From Spongilla lacustris (Eukaryota > Porifera > Demospongiae > Spongillida > Spongillidae), in the NCBI GenBank assembly GCA_949361645.1, contig OX442420.1, positions 7,589,584 through 7,653,583 of the forward strand: DNA of 64,000 nt, read 5' to 3'. The notes beneath the pieces were generated by a model. That model searched no databases, was not told the DNA's origin, and saw nothing but the letters and a program-made list of their open reading frames with translations. Position 1 is the first letter of the stretch. Each line of letters begins with the position of its first letter. The translations under genes and the position numbers were made by a program. Positions 35,962 through 48,068 of the stretch are shown one piece after another.

Positions 35962-38900
35962 ATGGAGGATTTTTGTCTTCTCCGCCTCACCAACGTAAAG
36001 ATCATTAGCGAAGTCGAATCGCCGCAACCCCACTACTCCACTTTCCGTGCCGAAGTGACCGAAACGCCGTGCTTCGTAAAAGCAATGCGCCGGCGCCGTG
36101 AAGAATCGGGCAAAGAGGACTTAGAGCTGCGAAGTAGGTTACATCGCGAATGTGTCCTCCTGAACAAATTAAGACACCCGAGCATAGTTCAGTTCATGGG
36201 CATCCGTTACGAGAACGATCCTGCGGATATCGAGCTGGTCACGGGATCCACGTACATGGACCTGGGCACCTGCCTACGAACGTATCCGACGATGCCCCTC
36301 TCTGTCAGGATATCTATTCTGCTGGACGTAGCCAGTGGGATGCTCTACCTACATGCTCAGAGTCCGTCGATCATTCTTTGTAACCTTACTCCTTCTAGCA
36401 TCCAAGTGACCAGTGATATGAAGGGTATCATCACAGACTTAAACGAAGCAATCACGATCGGGGGCACCGCGCCTCAATCTCTTCCGGTGTATTGTCAAGC
36501 TCCTGAAGCGAAAGCCCCCACTCCGCGGTTACAGAGGAGGACTGACGTGTTTCATCTGGGCTTCCTGGCCCTCCGCGTCTTTTCAAAAGGGGAAGCATCT
36601 GATAAGGACACGGCCCAACCGAGCGAGTGCGAGCTTCTGCAAAGTGATCGTTCTCTGCTTTCGTTAGTTAGTAGCTTGTTGCATGCAAACCCGGACCACA
36701 GGCCTAGGGCAATTGACATATGCAAATGTTTGAGAGAGATAGCAACAAAACATCCGAAGGAGTTCTCTGACGTCCTTCAGCTGTACACCGAACAGTGCAA
36801 ACTGGTGCAGAGCATGGCACTAATTGGAAGTACGGAGGCGGAGAGCAAAGAGCTCCTTTTGCGATGTTACACATTGGAGCAGGAAAAGTCCCAACTCTTG
36901 TCGACGCTGTCCACACTCAACGAAGAGCTTGTGAAGTTACAGAGGCAGATATCTCATTCAGAGGTTCGTCAAGGAGTAATTTTTTTCATACATATGGGGT
37001 GAATGACTCACAGCTATTGTATTGCTGTATACTTGTGGTCTTGTTCCCTTACGTATCGTTCTGAACCTCCTTCCTCACTCTCCATCAGACACTAGCAGAA
37101 CGTAAAAAGCGTGGCCGCTCAGAGGTGCACACTCTCGGTAGTACCTCACGAAGAAGTGCTGTGTTTGGCCTGTTAAAGGTATAATTATGATATGATTATA
37201 CATGTGTGTAATATAGATTATAATAATATTTATTTAATGATTATAGTTACTAATAATTAATGGTCTTGGAATCCTCTGTTAACGATTGCCCTGACATTTG
37301 CCCTAACAAGGGTCAGGTTCAGCCTCCCATAGATTAATAATAATTATGTGTATGTTCATTTATCCTGTAACATTGTTTAATAATTATATACAGTCATTAT
37401 CATAGTGTAATTTATAATAATTATATAATTATATATCGTGGTACTTTTGGATGAAGTGAGACATGATAGGATGCCCTGACTCACGGTAATATATATTATA
37501 TACATATAATAATTATTGTAATCCATAATAAATCCAAGTAACAACACAGTCCACACACATTTAATGCCTTATTTACACACAAGCAAAAACTTTATGCTTG
37601 TCCCAATGATAAATAAGTCCATAGATCAGGCCTGCTTTCCCCCCTCTGCCGCATCAGAAAAGAGGTTTGTGTTTAGAAGCACATATCTCTGTAATGCTTC
37701 TATGTATATTTTCCAAAATATAAGGACTGAAACAGAGATACTTGTTTGAACCCATGCCATTTTTTCAACAGGGGGTGAAGGGAAGTTTATATTTGTGTAC
37801 TTGACACTAAAAGATACAAACTTTGTTGTGTTCAAATTTATGACACAGGCTCATATGCCACTGAAGAAGTATTCTACTGAAAAAGCTTCCCCCAAGAAGG
37901 CAGCTGCAACATTGCCAAATGGAGTAAATAGAAGACAAAAATGTGCTTCTAGTGAGATTAGGTAACAATAGTGCGTCCATATGATGGATGTGGGCACAGT
38001 TTGTATAATGTAATGTATTGTGGAGTGTTGAATTAGTATGGCAAAGATTTCAAGCTAATCAAGTGAGTAAAGAAAAACTATATTAGAATCAAATACGTTT
38101 GAATGCAGCATATTATACATACAGCATAGATATTCTCTGGGGAAAATAAAAAATAGCAATATAATGAAATGAATGTCAGTATGAACGAAGATTTTTTTTC
38201 CTATGCTAATTAGATAAGAAGTTATGAACACATATAACATTTATGCATCACAAAAGCACAAGCACTGAAAAACAAGCATGTGTGGGTGTATTCTGATTGA
38301 ATGTAATAATTATTAGGTAATATCAATCACTTGCACACACATGCATAATGTATTGCTTTAAATACAGCATTCGACCCTTGCCAACTCCACCTGGCCCATT
38401 GGTTCTGCACCATCGTATGTCAGTCGTACCTTCAGGTAAATGAATTGGAATTGACTTTAACTATTGAGATATTTGTTTATCACTATAGCCCATTGTACTG
38501 AAGAAGTTTGTCATCCTGGTAAGGTGAGTTTATGTACACTCAGGTACTTATCAAGAGTTGCAGTTACAGTTCCCAGTTTCCCAGTTTAGGGATGATATCA
38601 GCAATGGGGTTGTCACAAACAAGACTCCCATCTGATATTCTCCAATTATTTCAGATGCTGCGTGTGGCATCAGTTAATATGCATCCTTTCATATTAAGAC
38701 AAATAAGTGGAAAAATATAGTAGAAAGAACTACATGTCCCAGTGACAGTACATTTAGATCTGTGTTGTGATTTCAAATATAATATACATGAGAGTGGTTG
38801 TGGTTTCAGACCTTACACAGAGCTAAAAAAAAAGGATGAAATTTTCAGGTGATGTCAATTGCGATTAAGGATTAAGATATAGGATGCTAAAGGCACAGCA

Positions 38901-41833
38901 TTGCAGCAATGTGTCCAGTGGCACCCTTTCTCAATCATTGATTATAGTGCATATGCATATGTATTGTATTTGTGTAACTGGCATTAACTCCTTGTTACCA
39001 TAAAGTATTCTTATGCTCATTTCTTGGAGTGGTACTTCATACACAGTATGTGATGAATTGGAGAAAGATATGTTAGCTGGGCCTGCATCTAATGATATGG
39101 AAATGAAAGCAGTATTAATGAATTATCTGACATCATGTATATGGCTTATGATTTATATGTCTTATACATGATTAGAGGCTTAATGAGGGAAACTGTGATG
39201 GTGAAGAATCACGAAGATCTAGTGATTATGAAGATGTTGAGGACCCCTCGTTAGATGATCCAGACAGTAAGGTGGTTGCTGCACAAGGATCCAATATGAC
39301 GACACCTCTACTTGCTGCAGCAGTTAATAGTACCAGTGAAGCAAAGGCTAATGTGGAAGATCATGTACGCAGAGCTGTGTGCACATTTGAAATAAAACCT
39401 AATGCATGTAGTGGGTAATATAAATTGCTCAGAATTATATTATACTTAGACCTAGTCATTTTGGATGTACATGTATGTTATGTAACAAAAATGGTAGTTG
39501 TTTATAGGTTTTATCCAGAAATGGGAAATGCTGTAATGGTGAAATGAATAGAAATCATAAAAAATAAAAAATAAAAATACTTCTGATTCTACTCCCTCTG
39601 AAATCCAGTGAATTCTTGCAATACTAGTTTAGTAATTAAATGTGTGCAGACCATTCTGACAAGCTATTGTATGCATTTTACTGTCAATTACACGTACAAT
39701 AATTCTGATGCCAACTTGTCTCTATGAACTCAATTGATGTATCATGATTTCAATATTTAGATAACTAAATGGTTCACTTATCTTTGCACATATAAAAGTA
39801 TCAGATTTATGCAAACTGCAAAAGTCTTTAAAATAATATGTTCACAGGAGTTCAGAGATGTGTTATTTTACATTAAGGATTTGTTATCTTAACGTATTCA
39901 GAGGCTTTGTCATGATTCAAAGGACTAATATGGCATATTTTAGGACACATGGTCCAATCTCTATATCCCACGTTTAATTAATGATTAACAATCATATCAT
40001 TATGCATTGTATTTTAGTATACTATATGAAATAAATTAGACTTGTACATATAATTAATAGGCATCACTGCTTTCATTGCTTTTCTTATGCTAGGTATCAC
40101 AGAACAGCTATGAGTCTATTGACGACCAGGCAGACTGTCCACCCACTTCAGTCAACAGTCTAAGAAAGAAAGAAACATCTCACAGGGAGCCAAATGCGGC
40201 ATTTACTGGGGAACGAAAAGTGATATCTACTGGGGAACTAAAAGAGGCATCAACTGGGGAACTAAAAGAGGCAACTACTGGAGAAATAGAAGAGATATCT
40301 ACTGGGGAACTAACAGAGATATCTACTGGGGAGCTAACAGAGATATCTACTGGGGAGCTAACAGAGGCATCAGATGGGAAGCCAAAGGATTACAATACTC
40401 CTAGGTAAAGAAATTTTTGGGCAATGAAGTCATAAGTATGGCGGTGATTGATTATGTTGATTATTCATGGCCACAAATTGCAACAATATCTGTATGTATC
40501 TTCCATTCACCTATCACACTTCTGGGTATTCTCATTTGTGTGAGAGTGTGGCTTTCCCAATCAATTTATCTATGTTTTGTCTCTGATCTTAAAGTGGTGA
40601 GGAATGGAGTGCATATGAAGTTCCAGTTGAAACACCTCTATATGAATATCCATGGTTCCACAGCAACATTGATGTCATTGATGCTGAATCAATTCTAACT
40701 GCAGAAAATAAGGTAGGCAGCATATTAAAAAAAAATGCACACTATCATACCACCAGGGTAGGTTAATTGTATTATAATTATATTATTAAGATACAGAACA
40801 TCAATGCATACACTATGATCATTTAAAAAAGACACAACATAACGCAAGTTACAAGTTAGCAGGTGTCCTGGAAGGACACAGAGCTGGACAGTAGAACTCT
40901 AACATTTGCCCTGACCAGGGTCAAGCTGTGTCTTTCATATAGACTGGCAATGGCTTGGGGCTAGAAAGATTGTGCCTTGTGGCCAGGCGAGAAGCTATTC
41001 TTACCAAGTGTTGCCTAGCTTCAGTCCCCCGACACACATATGTTTCCACCGCTAGTGGGGAAACACTTCCACCCCAAGTTCATTAATGACATTTGTCCTC
41101 ATTGGATTATTTGAATAATTATTCAGTTTTGGTAATAAAATGCCACTACTGTTGATTGATAAGAGAGCATAATCTAGATGGATAGAGCATGATGTAGCTA
41201 AGTATGTCATACCACACTGGATTTAGACTCTGTCCAATTTGCACTCAGGATGAAACATACCTCATGAGGGAAAGTACTTCGATACCCGGACAGTATACTT
41301 TGTCAGTATACTACAATGGGAAACTTTCCCATTTACGGTAGGCCATTTTATGTAGGTGTCTATTCATACTCAATCTCTGTGTTTGTTTCCTAGCATACAA
41401 ATCCATAATGGATGTTACACAATTGATAACCGCAAGGTGAGTGCAATGACTGAAGTACATTATAATGACCCCCATGTCATGCATTTTAATTATCATCCCT
41501 CAAAAGACACACCCAAAGTGAATGTCTATGTAATTAAACTAAAGAACTTTGTTAAAAAAATTAATATATTATAATAATTATAATTAAAATTATTATAATT
41601 ATAATTATAATCTAGGAATAACTAACAGATGCTAATAAATTCCACCCAACCACCTTATTCAAAAGGACCAATTATTTCTCAAATCATTATCATTTTCTCT
41701 TCAGATATTCAACACTGTTGTCGAACTAGTGAAATACTACCAGTGCCACAATATTGGAATTGGCAAATGCAATCAAGCTTGCTTGAAGCACATTTGTCCC
41801 AGAACAAAAAATCTCAATATAGTGGTTCATTGA
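35962..41833 (+). CDS. pseudokinase - coiled coil - SH2 protein (11 exons)
   Basis: Exons: 35962-36963, 37089-37178, 37849-37961, 38368-38435, 38489-38523, 39176 to about 39364-39414, 40094-40404, 40595-40712, 41249-41337, 41394-41436 and 41705-41833. All junctions agree in phase except 6 to 7, which is unresolved. Exon 1 holds a TKL-like kinase fold: CFVKAMRRRR with the beta-3 Lys, HRECVLLNKLRHPSIVQFMG, then ISILLDVASGMLYLHAQ. The catalytic HRD is replaced by ILCNLTPSSI and DFG by DLN, so it is probably inactive. A coiled coil, a basic linker, an acidic segment and 8-residue STGELTEI repeats follow. Exons 8-11 encode a complete SH2 domain: YPWFHSNI, then YLMRESTSIPGQYTLSVYYN with the phosphotyrosine-binding Arg, then TVVELVKYYQ. 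Length is about 730-740 residues. A phosphotyrosine-reading adaptor is the likely role. Kinase-like first and SH2 last is the reverse of Src-type kinases. Confidence 0.82.
40220..40375 (+). repeat. 24-bp in-frame tandem repeat in the SH2 gene
   Basis: Units of ATCTACTGGGGAACTAACAG-type sequence encode STGELTEI or STGELKEA, six times in a row with one TGEIEE variant. The 24-bp period preserves frame. It forms an acidic linker between the pseudokinase and SH2 parts. Confidence 0.85.
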
Positions 41834-42264
41834 CATGGAGTTTTTGATATTATATGAGTGCAAATGAATGATGTTTTACATTTACACATACATTTACTGA
41901 TTGCTTTATATAATGTGATTTGTGAGGACAGATATGAAAGTAAAGTGCTCTTAAAGTTAGCCAGCTATACTTCTGACCATTGAAATTAAGGACTGCTAAT
42001 AAGTTATCCATTTTGGTGTCTTCTGCAGTAATTTATCAAATGTATAGCTTTTCCAAACTGTCTTATTAACTGAAACAAACAATAACCAAAATTATTGGGT
42101 CTTACTGTATTACATAAAAAATTTCCACACCATGCACTTAATACTGCAATAGAAACTATTGCCCTTAATTTTCATAAAATTGACAGCTAGTTCAATACAC
42201 TTCTATGTTCATAGCCAAAGACGTGGGGACACATGACCCACTATCGCAGAGTACCACAGACAAG
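41834..42264. other. shared 3' region of two convergent genes
   Basis: The 431 bases between the stop codons of the two pseudokinase-SH2 genes must hold both 3' untranslated ends. No further gene seen. Confidence 0.5.
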
Positions 42265-44228
42265 CTAGTGGCTGCATTTCCTATTGGAGCACTCATGCAG
42301 CAGCAGTGATTCAAATCCATCCTTCAGCCTGATTGGGTTGCTCTTGTAATACTTAATAACTTCAGATATGTTTTCAAATATCTGTGCATTAAATAGAAAA
42401 ATAATTTAAGCATGAGAGAGCCCTGCAATGGTGTCCTTACTATCTGATGATCCACAGTGTATTGATTCTTATTGATGTTCTGAATTCTATAATATTAAGA
42501 ACTTATCTAATCAGATTGATAAATTATACGTCAAGTATTATATGTATGATAAGGGGCATTACTTTTTTAAATTGAATGAACATACACGCATAAACAGTAG
42601 CTATATGGACCAAATGTATACATGTACATGCCCGCATCAAAACCGCTCACCTAATGTGCCTAATATGACCTCCCTGGTAGATGGAAAGGGTGTACTGTCC
42701 CTTTACTGTGGAGCTTTCTCTAACTAGGTATGCTCCGTCCTGTTGGAACAAGTAGAAGACACTAAATTAAATATTAACCGTGCTGTATATAGTGAGACAT
42801 AACTATTTTTATTTCCTTCAGCCTTAATTGTGCTTCCTCAACCGTTACACCGGCTTGAAACCATTGCTGCGTTTCTAAACGAAGCGCAGCAGCTGGAATT
42901 TCATAAGATTGGGCTTTGTCATCTTCCTCACCTATATACATGTGCATACAAAAAGAATAAAATGATAATTTTTCTCGTTTGATTTTCACGTTTACCTGAC
43001 AGCGCAGTTGTCGAATTATCTCTACTGCAGGAAGGTAACGCGGGGAGTGGGCGTTGGCTGCATAAGGTTAAGTTCATTCATTAGTCATGCCATCTGCAGC
43101 TGAAACAATGATTACCTCAAACAATTTGATTGTTCTGTGATTTGATGTCCGTGAATATCACTAAACTCGCCTACAGCAAAGAGCCGCGTGGTTGGTCTGC
43201 TAGGTCGTCTTTCCATTTTCCCTTTCGCAAACGTAATTTCTTCTACGGATGTTAGCGAAGCCTCGTGCTTTTTTGTAAGAGAAAGGTTCGGTTCGCTTTT
43301 TCTGGAGCGTTTGATAAAACTGGATAGCCAGGAAGCCCCCCTTTCTTTACCCTCTGTTCCCTGGTTGGCGAAGGAAATTAACATGTTAATATAATCTAAT
43401 GTGTTATATATGGATGATTGCATGTGTATATGTATGTACATGCACACTCACCTTTGAATTTTCTTCACGTGTTGCTGAAAGTACTTCTAGCTCGCTGTAT
43501 GCCTTCTTCAGCCTCTCGTTTTCCACCTCTAGCTCCTTGCAACGTGCACGAAGCTGCCTGTTCTCCGCCTCTAGCGCTTCGGTAAACTTTTCGTTTTTGT
43601 CCAAAAAAATGGCGGAGTCCTCTTGTTTGCGTTCGGGGGCTTCGGAGAGCTCCTTCGCACATGATGCGCTCAACTGTCGCAGCGAGCTGCATAGCCTATC
43701 GGCGCTGGGCCTCATCGCACGATCAGGCTGAAGGCAGGACATGGCCAATTTGGAGAGACGTTGTCTATCGGACATCGTCTCCAGCGCCGCTTTTTCGTGT
43801 TGCACCTGCATCTTGTCAGCCGCGTCCACAGGATCCTTACCAGAAATTTGCAACACAAGAAGGCCAAATTGGTAAATATCGTGGCTCGGGGTAGCTTCTG
43901 AGATCGCTCTGGAATCGGAATCCAAAATTCTGTTCTCTTCCCCGCTCACATCTTCAACCAGTGTTGCTTTTAGCCCAGACGTGAGAGCAACACACTTCGA
44001 AACGTTTCCTACGATGACGGGGGGATTTTGGGCGTGTAGATGGGTCAATTCACTAGAGACGTCCAACAGAATTGATATTTTTGTTGAGAAAGGAATATTC
44101 GGATACAGATCCAGGCATCTCTCTAAGCTAATGTATTCAGTAGCCGGCCTAGCCATCGGATTGTCCCATCGGTACCTGACGTTGTCCTTCTGTCCGTTAA
44201 AGGACGGGGCAATACTGCGTCGGTTCAT
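42265..44228 (-). CDS. second pseudokinase - coiled coil - SH2 protein (7 exons, paralogue)
   Basis: Minus-strand exons 44228-43452, 43360-43116, 43057-42996, 42931-42804, 42739-42651, 42486-42441 and 42381-42265 join in consistent phases. Exon 1 starts inside the kinase fold (FNGQKDNVRYRW, ISILLDVSSELTHLHAQ), with IVGNVSK where HRD should be and VEDVSG for DFG, so it is a pseudokinase. A coiled coil (EALEAENRQLRARCKELEVE) follows, then a basic linker. The last four exons form an SH2 domain: QQWFQAGVTVEEAQLRL, AYLVRESSTVKGQYTLSIYQ with the key Arg, then IFENISEVIKYYKSNP, ending in TAG. The N-lobe of the kinase (about 70 residues in the neighbour) is missing: either an upstream exon was not recognised or it was lost. 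The exon 4 donor (ATA|GTTATG) is weak. It converges on its plus-strand paralogue. Confidence 0.78.
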
Positions 44229-46370
44229 TTCTAGTCAGTTCTTTGATTCTTCAAACTATTATTAATTTCGATTCCAGATCTATACCTTAGAGGCAGCTTC
44301 AAATAGACAATACCGAGAACATTAAAATTTAATATCCTTCAGTGAATCAATGCCAATTATAGAATAATTCCAACCAATGAATATTATTGTATAGCTCAGG
44401 TGTGATCATGATTCTAATTCTTCTGATCACTGGACCGAGCGAAACAAATGAATAGAAGGAAGGTCGCGACCTCGTGCACGCCTCCACAGGTCACTTATGA
44501 CGCAGATGCAGGCTAGGCGTGTACACGCGGTAAATGATTATACATATTTTACCTTAACGAATGATCTCAACGAATGCCCAACGCAGTTCCTTTGAAGCAG
44601 TAGGCCTATATTTATATATCTTCTATGACTACATGTATGTACATTGCATCAACGCCTGAACACAAAAATTAGCACTGATATGCACAATTTCAATTGCATT
44701 TTAATAATGGATGGAATCTTGAATGTTGCAAGTACAACGCTGCTAATGAGGCGGTACATGTAAAGGTTTCCTCTATTTGGCATTTACCTGAGAGTGGAAT
44801 GAATTGCATGCACACTCCAACACACATGCTCAGTTTTTAGACATATCATGCTAGTACTATCCCGGCCCATGTACAATGTTCGTACCTTCATACCATCTGA
44901 CAATCAGGATTCTCAATAATTATATGCAAATCGATGCACTGCATTCATCATAATGAAAACAGTTTTCTCTTTAAAGCTAGCGAAAGAAGTCCACATTGTT
45001 TCTAGAGAGAGTGGCGTACGAAAAGTGTGTGTGTGTATGGGGGGGGGGGGGGGGGGGGGGGGGGGGAGGGAAAAGCTGTCATAGAGCACCCAGGTCCCAC
45101 CTGCGGACCTAAATTATACAAAGTACGGGGGCGCGGGGGCGGGGGCGCCTACACTGGCAATACAATATATCCATGCAAGCATTGTCGCGCGGTCATGCAT
45201 GACGTAATTAAGACAGATACATGTAGCTATAATATTATCATTATACTCCAGACTGACCTAATATCTCACATATTAATTACGTCGTGGCCCGCGAGAACCT
45301 AAAGCGGTCTAACTGGTCTTATGAAGTTTTCAAACAGTGGAAGATGTGGAAAAATTCTGACAGTCATGTTGGATATCGATCGGATTGAGGATTTCGATGA
45401 TGGGAGCAACGACATTGCTGATTTCAGAGGAACGAAGACAAACAGAAGACAACGCTTTAGTTGCCAGTAAAACCGAATTTAGCATGCAGTAGTGCCACAT
45501 GCACCATCGTCCGTATTCCGCAATGCTTTTAGATAATTCCATTGCAGCTTTAAAAAGATTTCATATCTAAGCATGCGCATGATTGGAGGGTATACCAAAA
45601 ACATTTCTTCGATGCACGATATCATGACAACAGTGAAGATGGAGATTAGAAGACTACATTCTACAATCTAAGTATATATACATGTATGTATGTTTTTGCA
45701 TTTTCAATTCAGTTCATGCTGTCAACATTCTTAGGGTAGCATAGCCGTATATAATAGAGTGTTTTACATGTACGTGTCTTTGCAGCACATTAGCTACCTT
45801 CGGCATAGTACTCTCAATGTCTAGTATTAGTAGCCCTAAAGAATCTTGCTGTGCAATCTATGACACCAATCATCCGTGAAAATGGAATTTGAAATTTCTA
45901 GGTCCTCTGCAACTTAATTCTTTATTATGCACTTGAAATTACAATAGCAGAGAATCAAGGCTGAGCGTGGCTACACTTAATATAATATTAAAGTAGTTGT
46001 ACTGCACATGCCACAAAAGAACGTTTATAAAATAACTCTGAATAAAAATATCAATGAATACCAGGCAAATTGAATGTGTGTTATATTAAGTGTCACTTAA
46101 AATCCACTGGTATTCTGGCAAAAGGAATATGATTTGCTATTATTGTAGGCAACCTCGATGTTCCACTACATATTCATAGCTTGAGATACTTATTAAAATA
46201 TTCCTGAATAACTTTGATAGCATACGGTTTTGAACTCGTTGAATTATGAGGGTTTTATATTATTGGATTTGCTTAACAACTGCAATAAAAGTAAATCCCA
46301 AGGCGCACTTGCTGCATTGATTTTTTTCTTTTCTGCCTCCGCTGATCAGAGGGTGCGTCTGTGTCTATCA
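44229..46370. other. non-coding stretch upstream of the minus-strand SH2 gene
   Basis: No exon recognised, including no clear match to the missing kinase N-lobe. It contains a 28-base poly-G run (45039-45066) preceded by GTGTGTGT, and a G-rich GGGGGCGCGGGGGCGGGGGC block near 45126-45147 that could form a G-quadruplex. Confidence 0.4.
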
Positions 46371-47583
46371 TAGGGTGTGTAACCTCCCCTGAATAGTGAA
46401 AATCGATTTTTCCGAATACTTTTAAAACACTAATCGATTTTTCCGGTTTTTCTGCATCTGAAAATCGATTTTTCCGAATACTTGAAAAAAGAAAATCGAT
46501 TTTTCCGAATAGGTTTTGACAATTTGCCAGCCGAATACCTAGGTTATTCAGGTTTTCTGCTCATTTAGCCACCTAAATGTACACATCACACCAGATACCC
46601 TCCTACAGCTAACCCACAACACCAGATGCCCTCAGCACACAAACACACTTACCCCCATCCCACCAGTGCCCTTATGAGGCACACAACCATAGCTACCCCC
46701 ATCACACCAGATGCCCTCAGCATACAACCATAGCTACCCCCATCACACCAGATGCCCTCAGCATACAACCATAGCTACCCCCATCAAACCAGACACCCTC
46801 CACAACTACCCACATTACACCAGATCAGTACAGCATGCATCCACAGCTACCCACATCACACCAGATGCACTCAGCGCACAACCACAGCTACCTACATAGG
46901 CCTAAATCGCTTCCATACCTCGATGGGCGTGTCCTGATCTAAGTTAGCTGAAGTCTATCTGCAAATCGTACCCGATGCCAAAAGCTGAGAATAGAACCAC
47001 AGATGACGTTTACCCACCACCGGCCATGCAGCCTCCATTTCACCATCGCAAGTTTTGACAATACTAGTAACTAAGAAGGCCTAAGTGTGATCGCGGCAAT
47101 AATTATATCAGCTCAGACAGATTGATGCAAGAAACTAGCTAGTTCGAAATGCACTAAGCGAACTAACTTTGATTTGTAGCTGGAGCTGTCCGTCGTCATG
47201 ACACGTGAACTCAAGAGGGAGATCTGTTGACTAGTTCGAATTACTCACCTGATCTCGTCCCCACGTATATATAAATGGTAACAACAGTGACGTTAATTAA
47301 CTTTACGTTTCAAATTATAAGCGATTATTATCGTACATGTAATATCGTAAACGCGTATATGGCGTATCCGGATATCGTCAAAAAAACGTATTCGAATAAT
47401 GGGCGAATTGTCGATGCGGACGGCGAATACCTAAGTACCTCCGAATGGAGATGCACAAACCGGTTATTTCGAATACAACAAATCCAATAATCGAGTAATG
47501 CTATTAAAATTACTATTCGAACGGATAGGTTTTTGCGAATATCCGAATAACCCGAATAACCTGATAACCGGTTACACACCCTA
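46371..47583. mobile_element. hAT-like non-autonomous element, copy A
   Basis: It starts TAGGGTGTGTAACC and ends GGTTACACACCCTA. Perfect 8-bp target duplications GTCTATCA (46363-46370 and 47584-47591) flank it, as expected for the hAT superfamily. The interior has subterminal AAAATCGATTTTTCCGAATA repeats, a run of CACATCACACCAGATG-like direct repeats and a TTCGAATA-rich other end. There is no transposase frame, so it depends on an enzyme from elsewhere. Confidence 0.87.
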
Positions 47584-47591
47584 GTCTATCA

Positions 47592-47912
47592 TCGTCACAT
47601 GTACGTCAAAAAGTGCTTGACCCGAGGCTGCCAAACCCCTCCTCGTACATGTACACCGGTCCACCTGCTAGTTCACATGCCTCTTGTATCACTGTACATG
47701 GATTTACGAATACATGTACATGGCATGTCATATTACTACTATAGTCAGTACTATATCAATTCTGTACTATTTATTGGATTGGCTTTTATACTACATCGTA
47801 TAAGTCTACTATAGATATCCCCAGTTTCATCGTACATGTACATGTACTATAGTTTAAGTAATACTATAGTTAGTATCATAATTTATCTACCTCTGATGAA
47901 ATGACATGTATA
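47592..47912. other. short spacer between two mobile elements
   Basis: Contains CATGTACATGTAC-type words and no recognisable gene. Confidence 0.4.
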
Positions 47913-48032
47913 TGTGACAAAGACCAGCTTTAATCACCAGACTGATATTACGTACACTTACATTAGTATATATATACACAATAAATACTACTGCGCATGT
48001 GCGTGCATGATGTAATAACTGCGTACGCTACA
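47913..48032 (-). repeat. 3' LTR of the second Gypsy element
   Basis: 120-bp direct repeat of 54652-54769. On the plus strand it starts TGTGACAAAGACC and ends TACGCTACA. Confidence 0.92.
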
Positions 48033-48068
48033 TTACTCCCCCTCCCTCCTCCTTTGAATGGTTCGACA

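Noticed and set aside
43399..43894. Plus-strand frames rich in Ser over the second pseudokinase gene
   Set aside because: Antisense of a spliced minus-strand gene with clear kinase, coiled-coil and SH2 homology.
47275..47579. Frames on both strands at the right end of the hAT-like element
   Set aside because: They lie within subterminal repeats shared with copy B, and the frame is not kept between copies.
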